A DNA stretch of 64,000 nucleotides from Saccharothrix espanaensis DSM 44229. GTDB lineage: Bacteria; Actinomycetota; Actinomycetes; Mycobacteriales; Pseudonocardiaceae. The notes below the pieces were generated by a model that saw only the letters and a list, made by a program, of their open reading frames with translations, had not been told where the DNA came from and searched no databases. The stretch spans positions 62,001-126,000 of the forward strand of contig NC_019673.1 of the NCBI RefSeq assembly GCF_000328705.1, written 5' to 3'. A program made the translations under genes and the position numbers. This document shows, in pieces, positions 40,843 through 47,952 of the stretch. How positions within the stretch are numbered: the stretch's first letter is position 1; each line of letters begins with the position of its first letter.

Positions 40843-40906
40843 GATCCGGGGCAACCCAGATCCGGGGCAACCCAGATCCGGGGCAACCCAGATCCGGGGC
40901 AACCCA
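40843..40906. repeat. Four perfect 16-bp tandem repeats
   Basis: GATCCGGGGCAACCCA is repeated four times without a single change, starting 3 bases after the DUF952 stop and ending 58 bases before the sigma-factor start. Each unit contains the imperfect dyad GGGGCAACCC. The array lies in the 5' region of a sigma/anti-sigma operon. Confidence 0.97.
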
Positions 40907-40911
40907 GAGTG

Positions 40912-40951
40912 GGGTTCGCGCGTGAACCCACCGACGACGGGAGGTCGTCGG
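40912..40951 (+). promoter_or_regulatory. Two inverted repeats in the sigma-gene leader
   Basis: GGGTTC-gcgcgt-GAACCC at 40912-40929 is followed by CCGACGAC-ggga(g)-GTCGTCGG at 40931-40951. The second ends just before the GGGGAG ribosome site of the sigma gene. They may be an operator plus an mRNA hairpin, or a terminator for DUF952 read-through. Confidence 0.5.
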
Positions 40952-40964
40952 GAAGGGGAGCGAG

Positions 40965-41474
40965 GTGACCGCGGTCCTGTCCGCCGACCGGTCCCAGGTC
41001 CAGGCCGACTTCGGGGAGTTCGTCCGGGTGAACCTGCCCGGTCTGCTCCGGTACGCGCACGCGCTGACCGGCAACCCGCACGACGCCGCCGACCTGGTGC
41101 AGACCGTGCTGGAGAAAGTCGGCTCGCGCTGGGGCGCGGTGCTGCGCAAGGACGTCGAACCGATCGCGTACGCGCGGCGGGCGCTGGCCAACGCGCACAT
41201 CAGCCGCTGGCGGCGGCACCGCCGCGAGCACCTGGTGGCCGACCTCCCCGAGGTCGTCGCCGCGGCCGGCGTCGACCGGCTGGAGCACGAACCGCTGTGG
41301 CAGGCGTTGCGCGCGCTGCCGCCGCGCCAGCGGGCCGTGGTGGTGCTGCGCTTCTACGAGGGCCTGTCCGAACAGGAGATCGCCGCGACGCTGGGCATCT
41401 CGCCGGGCACGGTCAAGAGCCAGAACAGCAAGGCGATGGCCACGCTGCGGCGTCGGCTGGAGCCGGAGGGGTGA
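40965..41474 (+). CDS. SigE-family RNA polymerase sigma factor
   Basis: A 169-residue SigE-type sigma factor. Region 2: FGEFVRVNLPGLLRYAHALTG and DAADLVQTVLEKVGSRWG; region 4: LPPRQRAVVVLRFYEGLSEQ and EIAATLGISPGTVKSQNSKA. GTG start with GGGGAG 6 bases upstream. It overlaps the following membrane protein by 4 bases (GTGA). The operon continues with a lipoprotein. The upstream 16-bp repeat array and hairpins suggest special control, possibly self-control. Confidence 0.92.
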   Translation: MTAVLSADRSQVQADFGEFVRVNLPGLLRYAHALTGNPHDAADLVQTVLEKVGSRWGAVLRKDVEPIAYARRALANAHISRWRRHRREHLVADLPEVVAAAGVDRLEHEPLWQALRALPPRQRAVVVLRFYEGLSEQEIAATLGISPGTVKSQNSKAMATLRRRLEPEG

Positions 41475-42106
41475 CCCGGGTGGAGCTGGACGAGCGGTTG
41501 CGCGAGCTGTTCGAGGACCAGCGGCTCGACCTCCCGGCGCGGCCGGGGGCGTCGGACGGGATCGTGGCGGGCGCGCGCCGCCGGCGGCGCAACCGGGTCG
41601 CCGGCGCGGGCGCGCTCGCGGTGGTCGTGGTCGGCTTGGGCGCGTTCGGCGCGGCCGGGTTGCGCGGTGCCGTCGAGTCGGACGTGGGCACGCCGCGGCA
41701 GGAGGTGGTCAGCGTGTCGCCGCAGTCGTTGGAACGGCCCGCCTTCGGCCACTTCCGGCTGGGGATGACCGACGCCGAGGCGCGCGCCACGGGCGTGCTG
41801 CGGCTGCCCGGCCAGGGCACCGGGTGCGTGGCCTACGCGGTCAACGGGCAGCCTGGCGACGGTGTGCTGGTGTCGCCGACCGAGGGCGTCGTGGGGATCA
41901 CGCTCCCGCAGGCGGGCGCCACCCCGTCCGGGGTCGGCGAGGGTACGACGGTGGACGCCGCGCGGGCCGCGTACCCGTCCCTGGTGGTCGACGGGGGCAA
42001 GGCGGTCGTGCCGATGGGTGGCTGGCGCTACACGTTCCTGCTCGACGGCCAGGCCGTGGCCGCCGTGCGGATCGAGAAGGAGGGCACCGCGTGCGCCGGG
42101 TCCTGA
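41471..42106 (+). CDS. Anti-sigma-like single-pass membrane protein
   Basis: A 211-residue protein: cytoplasmic start (LDERLRELFEDQRLDLPARP) with a basic stretch (ARRRRRNRVAG), one membrane helix (GALAVVVVGLGAFGAAGL), and an outer domain of about 140 residues with two Cys (GTGCVAYAVNG, EGTACAGS) that could form a disulfide. No zinc-binding HxxxCxxC. Its place right after a SigE-type gene argues for an anti-sigma role. The outer domain resembles that of the following lipoprotein (both contain the pattern RLGxxDAxxRAxG/RLGARLADLRAAG), so the two may bind the same ligand. Confidence 0.8.
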   Translation: MTRVELDERLRELFEDQRLDLPARPGASDGIVAGARRRRRNRVAGAGALAVVVVGLGAFGAAGLRGAVESDVGTPRQEVVSVSPQSLERPAFGHFRLGMTDAEARATGVLRLPGQGTGCVAYAVNGQPGDGVLVSPTEGVVGITLPQAGATPSGVGEGTTVDAARAAYPSLVVDGGKAVVPMGGWRYTFLLDGQAVAAVRIEKEGTACAGS

Positions 42107-42612
42107 TCGTGCTGACCGCCCTGCTCGCCGCGGGTTGCTCCCCGCCGACCGGGCGCGAGCCGTCGATCGGGCGCGAGCCGTCGATCGGCTCGATCGCGCC
42201 GACCCGGACGGTGGTGGTGGACGACGTGCCGGTGCTGCTGCCCGAGGGGCTGGGCGAGGTCCGGCTGGGGGCCCGGCTGGCCGACCTGCGGGCGGCCGGC
42301 GAGATCGGGGAGGCCGTCGAGGACGTGACCGCGAACTGCCCGGTGCACGCGCTGGCGAAAACCCGGGGCCGGGTCGCGGTGGCCGACGGGGAGGTGGCGC
42401 GGATCCGGGTGGAGGCCCGCGTGCGGACCCCGGAAGGGCTGCGCCTGGGTGATTCCCGGGCACGGCTGCGGGAGCTTTACCCGGATGTCGTGGCAGATCC
42501 GCACCGGTTCACCGTGGACGTGACCGGGAACACCCGCTACGAATTCTATTTCCTCGGTGGCGGGGACACCGTGACCGCTATCGGGACGGGGCGGCCGGAC
42601 AGCGGCTGCTGA
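42091..42612 (+). CDS. Lipoprotein, 173 aa
   Basis: The start RRVLIVLTALLAAGCSPPT has a clear lipobox (LAAGC), giving a mature lipid-linked Cys at about residue 16. A short repeat (GREPSIGREPSIG) is followed by a globular domain with two more Cys (ANCPVHAL and the final DSGC). The segments LGEVRLGARLADLRAAG and LRLGDSRARLRELYP are paired copies of one motif, also seen in the preceding anti-sigma-like protein. The GTG start overlaps that gene by 16 bases, so the three are one operon. Function unknown; it could be the outer sensor of the sigma system. Confidence 0.85.
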   Translation: MRRVLIVLTALLAAGCSPPTGREPSIGREPSIGSIAPTRTVVVDDVPVLLPEGLGEVRLGARLADLRAAGEIGEAVEDVTANCPVHALAKTRGRVAVADGEVARIRVEARVRTPEGLRLGDSRARLRELYPDVVADPHRFTVDVTGNTRYEFYFLGGGDTVTAIGTGRPDSGC

Positions 42613-42680
42613 TTGTCCGCGCGCGAGGAACGCGCCGCCCGTTCGGGGGAAGGGCGGCGCGTCCGGCCTCGGGCGGGGTG

Positions 42681-43238
42681 TTACAGGGCACCGCCGGCCG
42701 CGCGCGGCGCGGTCGGGTCGGACTCCTCGCGGCTCGCCTCGCGGACCAGGAAGTTCTCCACGTGGAACAGGTTGCCCTCGGCGCGGTCGACCACGGTCAG
42801 CAACGTCGACATCGACGCGACCTCCTCCACCTGCTCCTTGAGGAACCACTGGAGGAACTGCTCGCCCAGGTAGTCGCCCTCGTCGCGGGCGGTCCGGGCC
42901 AGCGCCACGATCTGGTCGGTCACCGTGCGCTCCTGCTGGAGGGCGAGCTCGACCGGCTCACGGGCGCTGGAGAAGTCGTTGCGCACCTCGTCCACGCCCG
43001 GGACGGTGACCTTGAGGTCGCTGTCGAGCAGGTACTGGACGATCATCATCGCGTGGTTGCGCTCTTCCAGCGCCTGCGCGTAGAAGTGCGCCGCGAGGCG
43101 CGGCAGGTCCTGGTTGTCGTACCAGACCGCGATCGCCGTGTACTGCTGCGAGGCGGTGAACTCGTGCCGCACCTGCTCCTGGAGCAGTTCGTGGAACCTG
43201 GACGCGCGGGCTGGAATCTGCTTCACGTTGGAGGCCAT
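42681..43238 (-). CDS. Ferritin
   Basis: A 185-residue non-heme ferritin, a 24-mer iron store. Ferroxidase-site pieces are visible: QVRHEFTASQQYTAIAVWYD, AQALEERNHAMMIVQYLLD, LQQERTVTDQIVALARTA and DYLGEQFLQWFLKEQVEEV. Size matches mycobacterial BfrB. ATG 43238 is chosen; a longer frame to 43274 has non-family residues. Its upstream region carries two IdeR/DtxR-like iron boxes, consistent with IdeR activation known for mycobacterial bfrB. Confidence 0.93.
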   Translation of the reverse strand: MASNVKQIPARASRFHELLQEQVRHEFTASQQYTAIAVWYDNQDLPRLAAHFYAQALEERNHAMMIVQYLLDSDLKVTVPGVDEVRNDFSSAREPVELALQQERTVTDQIVALARTARDEGDYLGEQFLQWFLKEQVEEVASMSTLLTVVDRAEGNLFHVENFLVREASREESDPTAPRAAGGAL

Positions 43239-43300
43239 GCGGCTCACATTAGCCGAGGATAAAGTCCTGCGCATTGAAGGCCAGCCTAATAATGGTATAG

Positions 43301-43369
43301 GAAGGTTTGCCTCACAAAGGCCGGCCTCGGCCGGTTTCGGCTCTCTCGGGTAAAGGTAGGCAAACCTTC
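43301..43369 (-). promoter_or_regulatory. Pair of IdeR/DtxR-like iron boxes upstream of ferritin
   Basis: Compared with TTAGGTTAGSCTAACCTAA, the minus-strand segment at 43351-43369 (GAAGGTTTGCCTACCTTTA) matches 13 of 19 and that at 43301-43319 (CTTTGTGAGGCAAACCTTC) matches 12 of 19. The two share an exact 13-base inverted repeat, GGAAGGTTTGCCT (43300-43312) with AGGCAAACCTTCC (43358-43370). The boxes lie 63 and 113 bases before the ferritin start, as expected for activation by IdeR. An inner CCGGCC-TC-GGCCGG hairpin (43321-43334) may terminate arcA. Confidence 0.55.
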
Positions 43370-43376
43370 CCCGGTT

Positions 43377-44627
43377 TTATCGGACCAGTGCCGCGCGGTC
43401 GATCGGGCAGGACATGCAGCGCGGCCCGCCCCGGCCCGAGCCCAGTTCCGACCCGCTGATCCGGAGCACCTCGACGCCCGCGTCCTCCAGCCGGGCGTTG
43501 GTCTCCACGTTGCGCTCGTAGGCCACGACCAGGCCCGGCCCGACGGCCAGCGTGTTGTTGCCGTCGTCCCACTGCTCGCGCTCGGCGGTCACCGGGTCCA
43601 GCCCGGTGTCGATGACCCGCAGCTTCGCGATGCCCATCGCGTCGGCGGCGGCTTCCAGGAACGGCGCGCGGTCCTCGACCACGACGCCGCCGTCGCCGTC
43701 CGAGCGGACGGGGAAGGCGAACAGGTTGTCGCGCACCGCCGGGTACATCACCACGGCGTCCCGGTCGACCATCGTGCACACGGTGTCCAGGTGCATCGTG
43801 GCGCGCTCCTGGGTGATCGGCACCGCCAGCACGGTGTGCGCGAGCCCGTCGCTGAGCGCGGACCGGGCGAACGACTCCGCGCCCGCCGGCGTGGTCCGCT
43901 CGCCGACGCCGATCGCCAGCACGCCCGGCGCGAGCAGCAGCACGTCACCGCCCTCGACCGGCGCGGAGTGGGCCCCGTAGGCGCGGCCGGTCTTGCGGAA
44001 GCGCGGGTGGTAGGCGTAGATCAGGTCGGTCAGCGCGGTCTCCCGGTCGCGCGCGGGCAGCGCCAGCGACGTGATCGCGACCCGGTCGCCCACCCACACC
44101 GACGAGTCGCGGGTGAACAGCAGGTTCGGCAGCGGGTCGACCGCGAAGTCGATCGGGTGGTGCATCTTGCGCACCAGCGACGCGCCCTCGGCGGCCGGCA
44201 GCTCCTCGAAGGTCATGCCGGTCATCAGGGCGGTGGCCAGCTGCTCCGGCGCGATCGACTCCAGGTGCGAGCGCAGCGCGTCGGCCAGGTCGATGCCCAG
44301 CCGGCGCTCGTTGACCGCGCTGTGGATGCCCGCGATCCGCGCCCGGTCGTCGTGCAGCGCCGCGACCAGCAGGTCGGACAGCAGCAGCACCTCCACGCCC
44401 CGGCCGCGCAGCACCTCGGCGAACGCGTCGTGCTCCTCCTGGGCGCGGTCCACCCACGGCACGCCGTCGAACAGGAGCTGGTCGTTGTTGCGCGGGGTCA
44501 GGCGCTTGAGCTCGGCGCCGGGCCGGTGCAGCAGCACCGTCCGCAGTGGACCGACCTCGCTGTCGACCCTCGGCGCCGGCGAGGGCGCGCCGTCGGTGGG
44601 ATCCGTCTGGGCGATGTGCGCAGTCAC
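43377..44627 (-). CDS. arcA: Arginine deiminase
   Basis: A 416-residue enzyme that converts arginine to citrulline and ammonia, first step of the arginine deiminase pathway. Motifs: [66 protein letters not shown] and the catalytic Cys loop [17 protein letters not shown] 44627 gives the usual family start; ATG 44660 is in frame. No arcB or arcC lies nearby, so the enzyme may serve ammonia production or acid/hypoxia survival alone. No clear ribosome site; the transcript may be leaderless. Confidence 0.94.
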   Translation of the reverse strand: MTAHIAQTDPTDGAPSPAPRVDSEVGPLRTVLLHRPGAELKRLTPRNNDQLLFDGVPWVDRAQEEHDAFAEVLRGRGVEVLLLSDLLVAALHDDRARIAGIHSAVNERRLGIDLADALRSHLESIAPEQLATALMTGMTFEELPAAEGASLVRKMHHPIDFAVDPLPNLLFTRDSSVWVGDRVAITSLALPARDRETALTDLIYAYHPRFRKTGRAYGAHSAPVEGGDVLLLAPGVLAIGVGERTTPAGAESFARSALSDGLAHTVLAVPITQERATMHLDTVCTMVDRDAVVMYPAVRDNLFAFPVRSDGDGGVVVEDRAPFLEAAADAMGIAKLRVIDTGLDPVTAEREQWDDGNNTLAVGPGLVVAYERNVETNARLEDAGVEVLRISGSELGSGRGGPRCMSCPIDRAALVR

Positions 44628-44829
44628 GTAGGCGAGGGTAACTCGACGATGGCGATACATGCAGCTCTGAGTGGCCTAGCTTGGCGAAACTCGATCGTAT
44701 GAACGGCTGAATGCAGCGATTCGTTAAGTCCGATGGGGCATGCGACAGGCAAACGTTGCGTTGTGAGGTGGACTGCCTCGGCCCGCTCGGCTCCTGGGAT
44801 GATCGTGCCCCGAACGGGAGGGGATCGCT

Positions 44830-45189
44830 GTGTTCCACTTGACGGTCGACGCACCGGGCAGTGCCGCGTCCGCGACGAACATGCTGCTCGACGAGCTGGT
44901 GCGGGGTGCGCGGGTGGACGTCCGGCACGCGCCCGCCGAGCTGCCCGACGGCGCGAAGTCGGGCACCGGGATGGCGTTGACCGAACTGCTGCTCAACGGC
45001 GCGGTGCCGGCCGCCGTGGCCGCCGCCGTCGCGTCCGTGGTGACGGCGTTCGTGCAGCGCGGCAGCGCGCGCAAGGTCGTGATCAAGAAGGGCGACTCGA
45101 CCATCACCGTCCAGGGCGGCGACGCGCGCACCCAGAAGGCGCTGGTCGAGCAGTGGCTCAAGGAGCAGGCGCCCGAGGTCGAGGGCTGA
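44830..45189 (+). CDS. EACC1-like small protein (effector-associated constant component)
   Basis: A 119-residue protein with a beta-strand start (FHLTVDAPGS), a Gly/Ala-rich helix hairpin that looks membrane-prone (LLNGAVPAAVAAAVASVVTAFV) and a C-terminal beta-hairpin-helix (KVVIKKGDSTITVQGG, ALVEQWLKEQ). This layout matches the effector-associated constant component 1 family, which is encoded next to varied effectors, often caspases, in actinobacterial conflict systems; the assignment is by pattern. GGGAGGGG precedes the GTG by 6 bases. It lies one base before the caspase-chaperonin gene, so the two are one operon. Confidence 0.82.
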   Translation: MFHLTVDAPGSAASATNMLLDELVRGARVDVRHAPAELPDGAKSGTGMALTELLLNGAVPAAVAAAVASVVTAFVQRGSARKVVIKKGDSTITVQGGDARTQKALVEQWLKEQAPEVEG

Positions 45190-45190
45190 G

Positions 45191-47263
45191 GTGGGGCGCT
45201 ACGCGCTGCTCGTCGCCACCGGGGAGTACCAGGACGTCGGGCTGAGCCGGCTGCGCGCGCCGGCCCAGGACGTCGAGCGGCTCGCCGCGCTGCTGGAAGA
45301 CCCCGACGTGGGTGGGTTCACCGAGGTCCGGGTGCTGCGCGACGCCGACGACGACGAGATCCGGCGGGCCGTGGAGGACGTGCTGGCGGCGCGCTCCCCG
45401 GACGACCTGGTGCTGGTCTACTTCTCCTGCCACGGCCTGACCACGCCCACCCGGCGGCTCTACTTCGCCGCCGCCAACACCGTGCGGGACCGGCCCGCCG
45501 GCAGCGCCGTGCCCCGGTCGTTCGTGCACGAGCAGCTGGAGGACTGCCGGGCCGCCGGGCGGATCCTGGTGCTCGACTGCTGCTTCAGCGGCGCGTTCGT
45601 GGAGGGGTTCAAGGCCGGCGACGCGCCCGTGCTGGACGCCTCGACCGGGTACGTCGTGCTGACCGCCTCGAACGCCTACGAGTACGCGTTCGAGGAGGAC
45701 ACGCTGTCGCTGGAGGCCCCGCGCGCGTCGCTGTTCACCGACGTGCTGATCGAAGGGCTCGCCAGTGGGTCGGCCGACCTGGACGGGGACGGCTGGGTCG
45801 ACGTCAACGAGCTGTTCTCCTACGCGTCGCGGGAGGTGCGGCGGCGGCGCCCGGACCAGACGCCGCAGTTCTTCGCGCAGTCCTCCGGCGGGGCGCTGCG
45901 GGTCGCGCGGGCCGGCGGGGTGCCGGTGGTGGTGCGCCGCTCGGCGTCCTACACCTCCGGGCAGTTGTTGGTGGCGCGCGGTTTCCGGTCGGCGGCCGAA
46001 CCGGTGTGCCGGACCCTGGGGCCGTTGGGCCGGCGGGCCGTGGTGTTCGTGGACGGCCGGCCGGTGGAGCTGGGCGACGCGGCGGCCATCGCGGCGGCGT
46101 TCCACCCGGACGACCCCCGCGACTCGCTGGGGGCTTCCTACGTGCGGGAACTGATCACCGCCGTGCACCGGGAGTGCGGTGACGGCGGTGCGACGGCGGT
46201 GGCCGTCGCGCAGGGCGCGGTGACCAGGCTGATCGAGGCCATGCGCGAGGGCCACAACCCGGTGCGGCTGCTGCGCGGCCTGCGCGAGGCGGCGGAGCGG
46301 GCCGACCGGCTGATCGGCACGTCGAGCCAGCCGCTGGTGATGGCCGACCTGCCCCGGGTCGCCGGCACGGCGGCCTGCGACGAGGTGATCGGCGCCCTGG
46401 TGGGCGACGTGGTCACGATGGCCGGGCGGCGCGGCGCGGTGCTGGTCGAGGAGAGCAACCGGGCCGGGATGTCCTACGAGACCGCGCGCGGGCTGCGGTT
46501 CACCGGCGGGTACGCGACGGCGCAGTTCGTCACCGACCCCGCGCGGAGGGAGGCCGTGTTGGTCGACGCCGCGGTCGCGCTGTTCACCGGGCGGCTCCCC
46601 GAACGGGCGCTCGTGCTGCTGAAAAGGCGGGAGCCGCACGACCTGCTCGTGGTGTGCGAGGAGCTGTCCGACGCGCTGCTGGCGGAAGTGCTGCACCTGT
46701 CGGAGCCGACCCGCCGGATCGTCGTGGTGACGGCCGAACCCGAGATGGTCCGGCGGTTGCACCCCGTCGTGGGCGGTCTGGTGCTCGACGCCGACCTGGC
46801 CGCGGCGGCCGACATCTCCGCGTTCGGGTCGGCGGCCAAGGTCGTGGCCACCGACCGCGACACGATCGTGATCGGCGCGCGGACCGGCGAGGCGTTCGGG
46901 TCGGTCGCCTCGATCCCCGACACCGGCGTCCGCATCCGGGCCGGCGCGGCGGACGTCGGCCGGGTCGAACGGGCCGTGCGCGCGGTCCGCAGCGCCGCGT
47001 ACGACGGGGTGCTGCCCGGCGGCGGTGCCGGGCTGGCCGAGATCGGCGAGCGGCTCGCGCGGATGGCGGGCGGGGACGCCGCGCACGTGGCCGGGTGGCG
47101 GGCGTTGGCCGGTGCGCTCGGCGAGCCGTCGCGGTGGATCGCGGAGAACTCGGCGGTGCCGGCGGGGGAGCTGGACCCGTCGTTGATCGACTCGGCGGGC
47201 ACCGCGCGGGCCGTGGTCGCCGCCGCCGCGCGCACGGCCGAGAGGTTCCTGCTGGTCGCCTAG
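45191..47263 (+). CDS. Caspase fused to degenerate GroEL-type chaperonin
   Basis: A 690-residue protein. Residues 1-235 are a caspase-like (C14) protease: YALLVATGEY, VYFSCHGL with catalytic His81, VLDCCFSGAF with catalytic Cys131. Residues about 250-690 align with group I chaperonin: RTLGPLGRRAVVF (GroEL TLGPKGRNVVL), GDGGATAVAVAQ (GDGTTTATVLAQ), GLRFTGGYATAQFVTDP (apical GMQFDRGYLSPYF), RVERAVRAVRSAAYDGVLPG then GG ([22 protein letters not shown]) and ELDPSLIDSAGTARAVVAAA (ILDPTKVTRSALQYAASV). The Asp equivalent to GroEL D398 is Arg594, two of the three ATP-loop Thr are lost, and the region is about 100 residues shorter than GroEL. It is probably an inactive chaperonin controlled by the protease. 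Confidence 0.88.
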   Translation: MGRYALLVATGEYQDVGLSRLRAPAQDVERLAALLEDPDVGGFTEVRVLRDADDDEIRRAVEDVLAARSPDDLVLVYFSCHGLTTPTRRLYFAAANTVRDRPAGSAVPRSFVHEQLEDCRAAGRILVLDCCFSGAFVEGFKAGDAPVLDASTGYVVLTASNAYEYAFEEDTLSLEAPRASLFTDVLIEGLASGSADLDGDGWVDVNELFSYASREVRRRRPDQTPQFFAQSSGGALRVARAGGVPVVVRRSASYTSGQLLVARGFRSAAEPVCRTLGPLGRRAVVFVDGRPVELGDAAAIAAAFHPDDPRDSLGASYVRELITAVHRECGDGGATAVAVAQGAVTRLIEAMREGHNPVRLLRGLREAAERADRLIGTSSQPLVMADLPRVAGTAACDEVIGALVGDVVTMAGRRGAVLVEESNRAGMSYETARGLRFTGGYATAQFVTDPARREAVLVDAAVALFTGRLPERALVLLKRREPHDLLVVCEELSDALLAEVLHLSEPTRRIVVVTAEPEMVRRLHPVVGGLVLDADLAAAADISAFGSAAKVVATDRDTIVIGARTGEAFGSVASIPDTGVRIRAGAADVGRVERAVRAVRSAAYDGVLPGGGAGLAEIGERLARMAGGDAAHVAGWRALAGALGEPSRWIAENSAVPAGELDPSLIDSAGTARAVVAAAARTAERFLLVA

Positions 47264-47267
47264 GTGC

Positions 47268-47927
47268 TCAGGAGGTCGTGGTCGACGGGATGATCACGGC
47301 GACCATCACCGCCGTCAGCGCGGCCTGCACCTCCTCGATCGCCTTGCGGGTGGCGTCGGCCGCCCACCCGCCTTCGGAGATCTCCCTGAGGCGCTTCTTG
47401 ACCCGGTCCCGGGGCTGGGTGAAGACCTTCCGGTCGAACTGGACGGCCTTGATGATCGAGCACAGCGCGGCGGTGCGCGGGTCCACCTTGTCGTCGGTCT
47501 CGATCGCCTTCGCCAGCCGGCGGCGCACCTCGGTCTCCAGCGCCGGCTCCACCCCGCCCGGCGAGGGGAACCTGGTGCGCGGGAACACCCACAGCACCTT
47601 GTCCTGCTCGCGGCGCAGGACCTCCTGGTCGGCCAGGCCGTCCAGGACGTCGTCGGTGAGGCCCTTGGCCAGCTTCTGCACCCACTCCTTGGGCCTGCGC
47701 AGCTTGTCGTCCGCGATCGTGGTCAGCGCCGCGTCCAGCACCGGGTGGCCGATGGGGGCCGTGCTCAGCGCCGCGACCCGCTTGTCCACCACGTCGACCC
47801 GGCCCGCGATGGCCAGTTCCACCAGCACCGCGCCGGCCAGGCCGTAGCCCAGGGAGGGCTGGCCCAGCCGGCACGTGCCGTCGTCGTCGTAGGCCAACAG
47901 GGCCAGCTCGTCGGCGAGAGTCAACAT
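47268..47927 (-). CDS. GPP34 (GOLPH3-like) phosphoprotein
   Basis: A 219-residue protein of the GOLPH3/VPS74 family, common in actinobacteria. Markers: TLADELALLAYDDDGTCRLG at the start, YGLAGAVLVELAIAGRVDVVD, and VFPRTRFPSPGGVEPALE. Eukaryotic members bind phosphoinositides and glycosyltransferases; bacterial roles are unknown. An amphipathic C-terminus (ALTAVMVAVIIPST) may touch the membrane. Convergent with the caspase-chaperonin gene, 4 bases apart. Confidence 0.92.
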   Translation of the reverse strand: MLTLADELALLAYDDDGTCRLGQPSLGYGLAGAVLVELAIAGRVDVVDKRVAALSTAPIGHPVLDAALTTIADDKLRRPKEWVQKLAKGLTDDVLDGLADQEVLRREQDKVLWVFPRTRFPSPGGVEPALETEVRRRLAKAIETDDKVDPRTAALCSIIKAVQFDRKVFTQPRDRVKKRLREISEGGWAADATRKAIEEVQAALTAVMVAVIIPSTTTS

Positions 47928-47952
47928 GGGTCCACCATAAGCGGACCGCAGG

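Noticed and set aside
40843-40906. CRISPR array
   Set aside because: The 16-bp units are directly adjacent with no spacers, and no cas genes are present. The same holds for the 13-bp array at 53314.
45158-47086. Minus-strand open frame opposite the caspase-chaperonin
   Set aside because: Composition is that of an antisense shadow; the plus strand has conserved caspase and chaperonin motifs throughout.
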